Source: a bacterium
GTDB lineage: Bacteria; UBP4; UBA4092; JAOAEQ01
Length of the DNA: 64,000 bases
Direction of reading: 5' to 3'
Assembly (NCBI GenBank): GCA_026416715.1
Contig: JAOAEQ010000011.1
Coordinates: 1 to 64,000 of the forward strand
Positions 10,221-17,971 of the stretch are shown here, piece by piece (the first letter of the stretch is position 1; each line of letters starts with the position of its first letter). The translations under genes and the position numbers were made by a program. A model generated the notes under the pieces. It had not been told where the DNA came from. It ran no database searches and saw only the letters and a list, made by a program, of their open reading frames with translations.

Positions 10221-10297
10221 AACGGATGCAAACAGATACTCGCTGACGGAGTTCACGGCATAGAGGTCTAATCTGTTTGAATGAGTTTCCATCCGTT
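10221..10297 (+). repeat. Nested inverted repeat between infB and ylxP
   Basis: Two nested 8-bp perfect arms are visible: 10221-10228 with 10290-10297 and 10230-10237 with 10271-10278, enclosing a 33-base loop. As RNA this forms a long hairpin immediately downstream of infB. An ATG at 10281 lies between the two right-hand arms. There is no T tract, so it is not a standard terminator; RNA processing or message stabilisation is possible. Confidence 0.6.
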
Positions 10298-10310
10298 TGA
10301 GTCGTTTGTG

Positions 10311-10589
10311 ATGCATATCGGGTTGCTTCGAGTAGAACTGTATCTGCCGGTAAACCATTCCCTGAAAGGTAAACGGCAGATACTCAAGAGTATTAAAGAC
10401 CGAGTTCGTGCGCTAAATATCTCGATTGCAGAGGTAGCGTATCAAGATTCATGGCAGCAAGCGATGCTAGCGAGTGTAACCGTGGCAAATGACCAGCGAT
10501 TAGTTCATCAGACGTTGATGCAAGTAGTGAAATTGATTGCTAGTGAACCGGACTGTGAAATCACCGCACAACAAATCGAAATGTTGTGA
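10311..10589 (+). CDS. ylxP: DUF503 family protein YlxP
   Basis: This small protein belongs to the DUF503/YlxP family, found almost always between infB and rbfA and implicated in ribosome biogenesis. Using the ATG at 10311 gives 92 residues that begin M-H-I-G-L-L-R-V-E-L-Y-L-P, matching the family's usual N terminus. The conserved S-L-K-G-K-R and the helix-turn following it are present. An upstream ATG at 10281 with a distant GAGGT would add 10 residues but lies inside a predicted hairpin. The exact biochemical role is unknown; family assignment is secure. Confidence 0.85.
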   Translation: MHIGLLRVELYLPVNHSLKGKRQILKSIKDRVRALNISIAEVAYQDSWQQAMLASVTVANDQRLVHQTLMQVVKLIASEPDCEITAQQIEML

Positions 10590-10686
10590 GGAACAGAGAT
10601 ACCGCGAGCTCGACCTAATCGGAATAAGCACAGGTTTGATACATTTGAATGTCGAGATACGAAATTAAATTATTATTGGGATTATT

Positions 10687-11040
10687 ATGTCGCATCGTAT
10701 AGAACGAGTTCAGGCAACGATTGCAGAAGAAATCAGTCTGATTGTATTAAACGAATTGAAAGACCCGCGGGTTGAACGCGTAACGATTCTTGATGTGAAA
10801 ATAAGTCACGATTTACGCAATGCAACCGTATATTTCAGTGTGTTAAGTGATGAACGTGAAGATATCGAACAAGCGCAATTAGGTTTAGAACATGCCCGAG
10901 GGTATATTCGTCGGCAATTAGGTGAGAAGGTGCGATTACGGTATATTCCCGAGCTAATCTTTCGGTTTGATGATTCAATTACCCGCGCGGCACGAATAAC
11001 AGAATTGCTCGAGCAGATTAAACACGACGAAGAACCATAG
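10687..11040 (+). CDS. rbfA: 30S ribosome-binding factor RbfA
   Basis: RbfA binds the 30S subunit during late 16S rRNA maturation. The 117-residue sequence has the KH-like fold signature: an N-terminal R-I-E-R-V-Q helix, L-K-D-P-R-V-E-R-V-T, a D-L-R-N-A-T-V-Y-F strand, and the closing R-Y-I-P-E-L-I-F-R-F-D-D-S strand. It follows ylxP by 97 bases and precedes the DHH-family nrnA gene, the order seen in many bacteria. Confidence 0.95.
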   Translation: MSHRIERVQATIAEEISLIVLNELKDPRVERVTILDVKISHDLRNATVYFSVLSDEREDIEQAQLGLEHARGYIRRQLGEKVRLRYIPELIFRFDDSITRAARITELLEQIKHDEEP

Positions 11041-11136
11041 GTTGTCTACCTAGCTTTAGATAAGGGTTAATGGAACGTCAGTGGTTATCTGCGCAAGCGG
11101 CGTTTCCTTCAGCTGAAGTCGGGTAGAAAAAATTGA

Positions 11137-12129
11137 ATGGCTACTCAGTTTGAATCGGTTCAGGATACAATCGTTCAGGTGTTCAAAGAGAAACAATCGT
11201 TTCTTATTCTTTCACATATTTATCCTGATGGAGATAGTCTCGGTTCCTCGCTGGGACTAGGTCTATTTTTAGCTGAAGGGATGAATAAACAGGTTGATAT
11301 TGGTATTGACGGAGCGATCCCTCGGCAATATCAATTTTTACCAGGTCAATATTTATTAAAACAACATGATAATCTTCGCACCGAATATGAGACAACAGTT
11401 GTTCTCGAGTGTCCAGACAAATCCAGATGCGGTTCGGTAGCGGAGAACGTCCGTCGGTTCGGACTCACGATTAATATCGACCACCATGATACCAATGTAA
11501 ATTTTGCTGATTTGAACTATGTGGATATTGCGGCAAGTGCGGTCGGTGAACAGATATATTATCTCTTAACAAAACTAGATAGAAACAAGATTTCACGCGA
11601 GGTAGCGATATGTCTGTATACTGCAATCGTGACTGATACAGGTCGGTTTAGTTATACGAACACTACCCCTGCTGCGTTGATGATCGTAGCGGAATTATTG
11701 ACGTTAGGGGTTAGTCCTTTTGACATCAACCAGAAGATATATGAAAATCGGTCGTTAGCATTAACACAACTGCTCATACGAATGCTCGGTACTATAAAAC
11801 TGGTTGACGGTTCGCCGGTAGCAATCGGCTACATTTCGCAGCCGATGCTCCAGGAGACAGGAACTTCACCCCGTGATACGGAAGGGTTTGTTGATTATCT
11901 TCGTGCACTCGAAAATATTGAAGTAGCGATATTGTTTCAAGACCCGGGAAACGGGAAAATTAAGGTTAGTTTTCGGTCGAAAGGAAAGGTTGATGTTGCC
12001 CGGTTAGCTGCAGAATTAGCTGGTGGCGGCGGTCATAAAGCTGCTGCCGGTTGTACGATTCCCGGTACCCTTGACCAAGTGATCGATCAAGTTGTCTCGT
12101 TTATTAAGTCGCGTCTACCCTTGCGATAG
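11137..12129 (+). CDS. nrnA: DHH-family nanoRNase/pAp phosphatase NrnA
   Basis: NrnA-type proteins degrade short RNA oligonucleotides and dephosphorylate 3'-phosphoadenosine 5'-phosphate. The 330-residue protein has the DHH motifs in order: S-H-I-Y-P-D-G-D-S-L-G-S (about 26-36), I-D-H-H-D-T-N (about 113-119), D-T-G-R-F-S-Y-T-N-T (about 167), and the DHHA1 domain ending G-G-G-G-H-K-A-A-A-G (about 297-306). It sits 96 bases after rbfA. In many genomes truB and ribF follow; here rpsO follows directly. Confidence 0.93.
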   Translation: MATQFESVQDTIVQVFKEKQSFLILSHIYPDGDSLGSSLGLGLFLAEGMNKQVDIGIDGAIPRQYQFLPGQYLLKQHDNLRTEYETTVVLECPDKSRCGSVAENVRRFGLTINIDHHDTNVNFADLNYVDIAASAVGEQIYYLLTKLDRNKISREVAICLYTAIVTDTGRFSYTNTTPAALMIVAELLTLGVSPFDINQKIYENRSLALTQLLIRMLGTIKLVDGSPVAIGYISQPMLQETGTSPRDTEGFVDYLRALENIEVAILFQDPGNGKIKVSFRSKGKVDVARLAAELAGGGGHKAAAGCTIPGTLDQVIDQVVSFIKSRLPLR

Positions 12130-12172
12130 ATACGTTACCAAAATGGTTATGTGATAGATACAACCATATTCT

Positions 12173-12206
12173 AGGTTTCGGGAGCGCCGTTCCCTCCCCG
12201 AAACTT
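12173..12206 (+). promoter_or_regulatory. Stem-loop in the rpsO leader
   Basis: An 8-bp stem (12175-12182 with 12197-12204), extendable by two pairs including one G-T, encloses a GC-rich 14-base loop with alternative GGGA/TCCC pairings. It ends 21 bases before the AAGGAGGT Shine-Dalgarno of rpsO. S15 represses its own message through leader structures in several bacteria, and these structures differ between lineages, so this may be such an element. There is no T tract, which argues against a terminator. Confidence 0.5.
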
Positions 12207-12245
12207 GGATGATGGTGGATTCTCATAAGGAGGTGTACCTGATTT

Positions 12246-12515
12246 ATGCCATTGCCGAAAGAACGGAAACAAGCGGTAATCGAGTCGAATAAAATCCACG
12301 AATCTGATACCGGTTCTCCGGAAGTGCAGATAGCGTTGTTGACCGAGCGGATTAATATGTTATCCGACCATTTTAAAGTCCATGTGAAAGACCATCATTC
12401 ACGGCGTGGTCTATTAAAAATGGTTGGTAAACGGCGGCGATTACTGAATTATCTGAAGAAGAAAAGTCCGGAACGGTATATGAAGATTATCGATAAATTA
12501 GCGTTACGAAAGTAG
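12246..12515 (+). CDS. rpsO: 30S ribosomal protein S15
   Basis: S15 binds the central domain of 16S rRNA early in 30S assembly. The 89-residue length and the motifs [18 protein letters not shown][10 protein letters not shown] and the closing Y-x-K-I-I-D-K-L-x-L-R-K are diagnostic. A near-perfect Shine-Dalgarno (AAGGAGGT at 12227-12234) precedes the ATG. It sits directly upstream of pnp, as in most bacteria. Confidence 0.98.
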   Translation: MPLPKERKQAVIESNKIHESDTGSPEVQIALLTERINMLSDHFKVHVKDHHSRRGLLKMVGKRRRLLNYLKKKSPERYMKIIDKLALRK

Positions 12516-12553
12516 TCAGAAGCAAATCAAATGATGGTGTATGATGGATTTTC

Positions 12554-12622
12554 TTCCTGCCTTTGTAGGAATGACCGTATTCTCGCAGAGGCGGGAATCG
12601 AAATCCCCTTTCGAAGAAAGGG
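12554..12622 (+). promoter_or_regulatory. Three consecutive hairpins in the pnp leader
   Basis: The rpsO-pnp spacer holds three inverted repeats: 12554-12558 with 12567-12571 (5 bp), 12579-12586 with 12591-12598 (8 bp including one G-T pair, loop AGAG), and 12606-12612 with 12616-12622 (7 bp, 3-base loop). The right arm of the last one, GAAAGGG, is also the only Shine-Dalgarno candidate for pnp. The middle hairpin resembles the common GC-rich intergenic repeat in many genomes. Leader stem-loops are known to control pnp in enterobacteria; a similar role here is inferred. Confidence 0.6.
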
Positions 12623-12626
12623 TTGT

Positions 12627-14744
12627 ATGGAATATAAAAGTTCAGTTTTACTCAATGGAATTGAATTGCAATTTGAAACTGGCAAAATGGCTAAACAAGC
12701 GGATGGCGCGGTAGTAGTTCGTTATGGCGATACGGTCATATTAGTCACGGCAGTTGCTGAAAAGGAACCTGCGGCGGACGTAGATTTTTTCCCGCTAACG
12801 GTTGAATATCGCGAACGGAGCTATGCTGCGGGAAAATTTCCGGGCGGATTTTTTAAACGAGAAGGGAAACCGAGCGATTTGGAAACATTAGGTGCGCGAC
12901 TGATTGACCGCCCGTTACGTCCGTTATTTCCGGAACATTATTATTGTGAAGTACAGGTTATTGTAACCGTTCTATCGTATGACGGAGAAAGTGATCCGGC
13001 AGTGTTAGCGGTGAACGGTGCGTCTGCCGCATTATGTATCTCTGATATCCCGTTTTCGATTCCGGTTGGTGCGGTTAAAGTTGGACGAATTAATGGCCAG
13101 TTGGTATTAAATCCGACGTTTGCGCAGTTGGAGGAGAGTGACATAAATCTTGTGGTTGCTGGGACTGATACCGCGATTATGATGGTTGAAGGGAGCGCAC
13201 GGGAAGTAGCGGAATCGGATATGCTTGCCGCATTAAAATTTGCGCATCAGTATATAGTGCAGATTATTGAATCGCAACGTGCGTTGATCCACCAGTGCGG
13301 GAAACCGAAACGAGAAGTGAAACCGATAGAACTCGACCCGGGATTGGTTGCTGCGGTGCGAGAAGTGGTTATTCCGAAATTGAATACTGCGATTCGAATT
13401 GCCGATAAAACGTCGCGAGAATCAGCGGTCGAAACAATCGTTAAAGATGCACTCGACCAATTTCTGCCCACTTATCCTGAGCAGGAGAAAGCAATTAAAT
13501 CAATTGTTTATCAAGCGGAATACGAACTCGTTCGGAAAATGATTTTAGATGAAAAACGACGCGCTGATGGACGAGGATATACTGATATCCGTCCGATAAC
13601 CTGCGAAGTAGGGATATTACCGCGAACCCATGGATCCGCATTGTTTACCCGGGGTCAAACGCAATCGTTAGCAGTAACTACGCTGGGAACCACCGAAGAT
13701 GAACAGTTGATTGACGGGATTCTAGGCGAAACAACCAAACGGTTTTTATTCCATTACAATTTTCCGCCGTATTCAGTAGGGGAAGTGCGTCCGATTCGTG
13801 GGCCTGGTCGTAGAGAAATCGGACATGGGAATTTAGCGGAACGGTCATTAGAAGCGGTTATCCCCTCTGCGGAAGTATTTCCGTATACGATACGGATTGT
13901 TTCTGATATTTTAGAATCGAATGGGTCATCATCGATGGCATCAGTGTGCGGTGGGACATTATCACTAATGGATGCTGGTGTTCCCATTAAATCGCCGGTT
14001 GCTGGGATTGCTATGGGATTAGTTAAAGAGGGAGAGCGATATGCAATTTTATCCGATATTATGGGGCTGGAAGACCATATCGGAGATATGGATTTTAAAG
14101 TTGCTGGGACTCAAGCTGGCATAACTGGCTTCCAGATGGATATCAAGGTCAGCGGCGTAACATTTGAAATTATGGAACAAGCGATGGAACAAGCCAAATC
14201 CGGTCGGTTGTTTATCCTACAGAAAATGCTGGAAACGATTGCGCAACCCCGGCCGGATATTTCGATTTACGCACCACGAATTATCACGATGCAAATTAAA
14301 CCAGACCAGATTCGGACAGTGATTGGTCCTGGTGGGAAAGTGATTAAAGATATCATCAGCAAGACCGGAACAAAAATCGATATTGAAGATGACGGAACTG
14401 TTAAGATTGCTTCCGTAGATGAAAAAGCAGCTCAGGAAGCAGTGCAGATGATTGAATATCTGACGGAAGAAGTTGAAGTCGGTAAAATTTATTTAGGGAA
14501 AGTAACGCGGATTCTTAATTTTGGCGCGTTTGTTGAAATTCTTCCTGGAAAAGAAGGGTTATGTCATATTTCGCAGTTAGATGATAAGCGGATATCGAAA
14601 GTTGAAGATGTAGTGCATGAAGGAGATACCATCCTGGTTAAAGTAATTGAAATTGATGACCAGGGTCGGATAAATTTAAGTCGTAAACTAGCGCTGCGAG
14701 AAAAAGAGAAATCCGGAACTCGCGGGGTCGAATCGCGAAAATAA
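12627..14744 (+). CDS. pnp: Polyribonucleotide nucleotidyltransferase (PNPase)
   Basis: PNPase is the phosphorolytic 3'-5' exoribonuclease of the RNA degradosome. The ATG at 12627 gives 705 residues, the family norm, beginning M-E-Y-K-S-S-V-L-L-N-G. Two RNase PH domains flank an alpha-helical linker (first with F-P-L-T-V-E-Y-R-E-R, second with R-T-H-G-S-A-L-F-T-R-G-Q-T-Q), then a KH domain (I-G-P-G-G-K-V-I-K) and a C-terminal S1 domain (about 620-690). An upstream ATG at 12531 would translate through the leader hairpins into unrelated sequence, so I reject it. Confidence 0.97.
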   Translation: MEYKSSVLLNGIELQFETGKMAKQADGAVVVRYGDTVILVTAVAEKEPAADVDFFPLTVEYRERSYAAGKFPGGFFKREGKPSDLETLGARLIDRPLRPLFPEHYYCEVQVIVTVLSYDGESDPAVLAVNGASAALCISDIPFSIPVGAVKVGRINGQLVLNPTFAQLEESDINLVVAGTDTAIMMVEGSAREVAESDMLAALKFAHQYIVQIIESQRALIHQCGKPKREVKPIELDPGLVAAVREVVIPKLNTAIRIADKTSRESAVETIVKDALDQFLPTYPEQEKAIKSIVYQAEYELVRKMILDEKRRADGRGYTDIRPITCEVGILPRTHGSALFTRGQTQSLAVTTLGTTEDEQLIDGILGETTKRFLFHYNFPPYSVGEVRPIRGPGRREIGHGNLAERSLEAVIPSAEVFPYTIRIVSDILESNGSSSMASVCGGTLSLMDAGVPIKSPVAGIAMGLVKEGERYAILSDIMGLEDHIGDMDFKVAGTQAGITGFQMDIKVSGVTFEIMEQAMEQAKSGRLFILQKMLETIAQPRPDISIYAPRIITMQIKPDQIRTVIGPGGKVIKDIISKTGTKIDIEDDGTVKIASVDEKAAQEAVQMIEYLTEEVEVGKIYLGKVTRILNFGAFVEILPGKEGLCHISQLDDKRISKVEDVVHEGDTILVKVIEIDDQGRINLSRKLALREKEKSGTRGVESRK

Positions 14745-14991
14745 TAGCCATAATAATCACTACGTAATGCACGTGAACAACCGTAGCGCGTTCATCATTT
14801 ACTACTAGTCATAACTATTTCGCTTCCTTTAAGATTCAAGATATAAAACGGGTAAGGGTTTCGGTTAGGTGACGTGCTGTCTAATATTCAATCATCGTTT
14901 AGTTTAGTTCGACTGCGATACCGTCATGATACCAACCTGCGATATAGTCGAATTGCGAAAACCGTTAACCGATATCCTATAGAATTGTTCT

Positions 14992-16251
14992 ATGACTCGC
15001 GGGAATCAAACTATGTTCAATAAAACCGTGTTGGATAATGGATTGACGATTGTAAGTGAACGTATACCCCATCTCCGTTCGGTATCACTGGGGGTATGGA
15101 TTCTTGCTGGGTCACGACAGGAAGAAGCGACTCAGAATGGACTTGCGCATTTTATCGAACATATGACATTTAAAGGGACAACGACGCGCAGCGCGAAACA
15201 GATTGCCATTGAAATCGAATCGGTTGGAGGAATGTTGAACGCATCTACCGACCGTGAATTAGCTTGTTTTTATGCGAAAGTTCTTGACCAGCATCTGCCG
15301 CTCGCGTGCGATTTACTGTCCGATATTGTACTCCATTCTAAATATGACCCGATAGATGTTGAAAAAGAAAAAAACGTTGTTATTGAAGAGATTCGCATGT
15401 ATGAAGATGACCCGGATGAGCTGATTACCGATATTTTTGCAGCAACGTTATGGAAAGACCAGCCGTTAGGCAGACCGATTTATGGAACGAAAGACCTCGT
15501 TCGAACGTTTACCCAGAACGATATTTTCAATTATCGGAAACAACATTACCAGCCGGAAAATATGGTTATCGCAGCGGCGGGTAATCTTGACCACCAGCAG
15601 TTAGTTGATTGTGTCGCGACGCATTTTCATCTTATTCCGAATGGAAATAGTCCTGCCCCGAAGCTTTTAGAAAAACCGCAACCGTTCTATCAGCAAGTTA
15701 CTATCGACCGTCCGTTAGAACAACTCCATTTCTGTTTAGGAACAGAATCTATTCCGCGGTCGCATCCGGATAGATATGCGTTAGGTATCCTCGGAACGAT
15801 ACTCGGTGGTGGGATGAGTTCGCGATTATTTCAGGAGATTCGCGAGAATCTCGGTCTGGTGTATTCCATCCATTCATTTGGAGTATATTTTCGTGATACC
15901 GGTTATTTTGCGGTCAGTGGCGCTACCGGACCGAAGAAATTAAACCGAGTTTTCCAGTTAGTGGATAAGGAATTGAAAAAAATGGTAGATGAATTGGTTA
16001 CCGAAGAAGAATTCCGTAATGCGAAAGAACATTTAAAAGGTTGGATGATGCTTGCGTTAGAAAGCACGAGTTCTCGCATGACCCGAATCGCTGATCTCCA
16101 AATTTATTTCAATAAATATATTTCATTAGATGAAACTATCGCGCGGATTGATGCGGTGACCCCGGATGATGTAAAACGATTAGCGACCCAATTATTTGCG
16201 GATAGCAAACTGACTACTGTTGTCATCGGACCGATTGATAAAATCGAGTAA
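14992..16251 (+). CDS. M16 family zinc metallopeptidase
   Basis: The protein matches the bacterial processing-peptidase-like M16B family. The inverted zinc motif H-F-I-E-H lies near residue 57 and the third ligand Glu lies about 75 residues on, in V-V-I-E-E-I-R-M-Y-E-D-D-P. The two-lobe architecture ends with the G-L-V-Y-S-I substrate-binding stretch. At 419 residues it is the usual length. An ATG at 15013 (M-F-N-K-T-V-L-D-N-G) is an equally good start. M16 genes often follow pnp. No signal peptide is seen, so it is probably cytoplasmic. Confidence 0.92.
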   Translation: MTRGNQTMFNKTVLDNGLTIVSERIPHLRSVSLGVWILAGSRQEEATQNGLAHFIEHMTFKGTTTRSAKQIAIEIESVGGMLNASTDRELACFYAKVLDQHLPLACDLLSDIVLHSKYDPIDVEKEKNVVIEEIRMYEDDPDELITDIFAATLWKDQPLGRPIYGTKDLVRTFTQNDIFNYRKQHYQPENMVIAAAGNLDHQQLVDCVATHFHLIPNGNSPAPKLLEKPQPFYQQVTIDRPLEQLHFCLGTESIPRSHPDRYALGILGTILGGGMSSRLFQEIRENLGLVYSIHSFGVYFRDTGYFAVSGATGPKKLNRVFQLVDKELKKMVDELVTEEEFRNAKEHLKGWMMLALESTSSRMTRIADLQIYFNKYISLDETIARIDAVTPDDVKRLATQLFADSKLTTVVIGPIDKIE

Positions 16252-16272
16252 AATGGCTAACGTAAGCCTTAA

Positions 16273-16415
16273 TAATGTCAAATTATAATATCCTAATGTC
16301 AAATAGATAACGTGGGAACGAAAGAATTGAAGAACCGCAACCTGTTCATGTATATATTTTTTGTTCCGTTTTTTCGTTCTTAGGTTGTTGTATTTGGCAT
16401 TTGCGCTTTGACATT
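16273..16415. repeat. Intergenic nested inverted repeats
   Basis: Between the M16 gene and the following membrane protein there is a direct pair TAATGTCAAAT (16273-16283 and 16294-16304), an inverted pair GAACGAAA/TTTCGTTC (16316-16323 with 16372-16379), and a TTTGACATT (16407-16415) inverted relative to the first motif. The arrangement is nested, like a small non-coding repeat element. Related sequences occur near 27.8, 37.6 and 53.8 kb. Confidence 0.5.
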
Positions 16416-17947
16416 TGATATTGAACTCAGGGATTGCTCCTATATCTAAATCTCGGATAGTAGTATCTAAATCCGAGATCTATCTATTGATTCTCCTTAT
16501 TCTAACGGTTTTCCTGCGTGTTTTTCTACTCCCAACGTATCCGCCTGGATTATGGTATGATGAAGCGATTAACGGATTAGATGCATTAACGATTTATTCT
16601 GGAAAAGCGTATCCGATATTTTTTGATTCTTACGGTCATCCGCGTGAACCGTTATTCCTCTATTTCATTGCAGTACTCTATTCGATTTTCGGAGTTTCGG
16701 CATTCACGTTGCGGGTCGCTGCCGCGATTATCGGTAGTATCACGGTTATCGTTTTCTACTATTTCATCCGCTATCTTTTTACCAATCGGATCGCGTTCAT
16801 CGCTTCGTTTCTATTAGCGACCGCTAAATGGCATCTCATATTCAGCCGATTATCGTTTCGAACGATTCTAACCCCGCTGTTGCTCATTCTGGTTTGCTAC
16901 TGTTTATTCCGCGCGTTCAATGAACGCAAACGAATCTGGTATATTTTAACCGGTATATTTTTAGGGATCGGAATGTATACGTATCTTGCGTTTCGATTAG
17001 CCCCGTTGTTCATATTGATAATTATTATGTATGCTTATGTTCAAGAGAAGAATACGATCGTACCTCGTAAATCTAACATTGCCATTATTTTCCTTGTCTG
17101 GTTTCTCGTCTTCCTCCCGCTATTGATAGATTATATCGTGCATCCGTTCCATTTCTTCGGAAGAACGGACGAAGTTACGGTTTTCCAGAACGGATTCGGT
17201 GAGGGAATTAAACATATTGTCGCGAATGCATTGAAAGTTGCAATGATGTTTTCGATTCCGGGGAAAGGCGACCCGGAACCGAAACATAATTTTCCAGGCG
17301 AACCAGCGTTACCATTCTTCTTATCAATTTTTTTGGTTATCGGAACCATCGTTGCGGTCAAAAAGATTCAAGATACTCGATACTTTACGCTCCTAGTATG
17401 GTTTATTCTTTTCCTAACTCCGAGTGTTTTCTCGATGGGTGCGCCGAATACGCTACGAACCACCGGCGCTCTACCCGCATTATATGCGCTGATCGCACTC
17501 GGGTTCGATTGGGTCTATACATTCGGATTACATAAACTCCTATCGCAAACGCATCGGGTGCTCAATATTATTGCAGTAATCATTTTACTTTATTGCGGGT
17601 CGGTTGGTGTATATCAATATTTCCGTTGGGCGAAATCTGACCGCACTTGGCTTGCGTTCAACACTGCAGAAGTTGAATTGGGTCACCAAATCAAATTATG
17701 GAGTTCGGATTCGAAATCCGCAATTTATCTTCCGAAAGTAGTTGCGGAACATCCGACGGTTATCTTCTCTGCATATCCATTTGATTATTTCTACTATGAG
17801 ACCCTTGACCCGTTACCGAACACGATTTATATTATCATTGAACCGAGTATATTCGTCCAACTACAAACGCAGTTCCCAAACGGGAACATCATCCGCGAAT
17901 TTAAACTGATTAACGGACAAACCTGGGCTATTGCATATAAAACCTAA
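16415..17947 (+). CDS. GT39/ArnT-like integral membrane glycosyltransferase
   Basis: The protein has about 11 hydrophobic helices. The first periplasmic loop carries P-G-L-W-Y-D-E-A (near residue 45), the acidic D-E of GT-C enzymes such as protein mannosyltransferases and ArnT. Further on it has the family-like R-E-P-L-F-L-Y and P-A-L-Y-A-L-I-A-L segments. GT-C enzymes move a sugar from a polyprenyl-phosphate donor to a protein or lipid outside the membrane; donor and acceptor here are unknown. The start is uncertain: no ATG lies near the N terminus and the TTG at 16415 falls inside a repeat. It is 24 bases from the next membrane gene. Confidence 0.75.
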   Translation: MILNSGIAPISKSRIVVSKSEIYLLILLILTVFLRVFLLPTYPPGLWYDEAINGLDALTIYSGKAYPIFFDSYGHPREPLFLYFIAVLYSIFGVSAFTLRVAAAIIGSITVIVFYYFIRYLFTNRIAFIASFLLATAKWHLIFSRLSFRTILTPLLLILVCYCLFRAFNERKRIWYILTGIFLGIGMYTYLAFRLAPLFILIIIMYAYVQEKNTIVPRKSNIAIIFLVWFLVFLPLLIDYIVHPFHFFGRTDEVTVFQNGFGEGIKHIVANALKVAMMFSIPGKGDPEPKHNFPGEPALPFFLSIFLVIGTIVAVKKIQDTRYFTLLVWFILFLTPSVFSMGAPNTLRTTGALPALYALIALGFDWVYTFGLHKLLSQTHRVLNIIAVIILLYCGSVGVYQYFRWAKSDRTWLAFNTAEVELGHQIKLWSSDSKSAIYLPKVVAEHPTVIFSAYPFDYFYYETLDPLPNTIYIIIEPSIFVQLQTQFPNGNIIREFKLINGQTWAIAYKT

Positions 17948-17971
17948 TCATTTTATTTTTGCTATACTCAA

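Noticed and set aside
11107-11118. A 12-base palindrome CTTCAGCTGAAG ahead of nrnA
   Set aside because: It is short, isolated and not placed at a promoter; it could arise by chance.
12531-12626. A longer pnp start at ATG 12531
   Set aside because: The extra 32 residues come from the leader hairpins and bear no likeness to PNPase.
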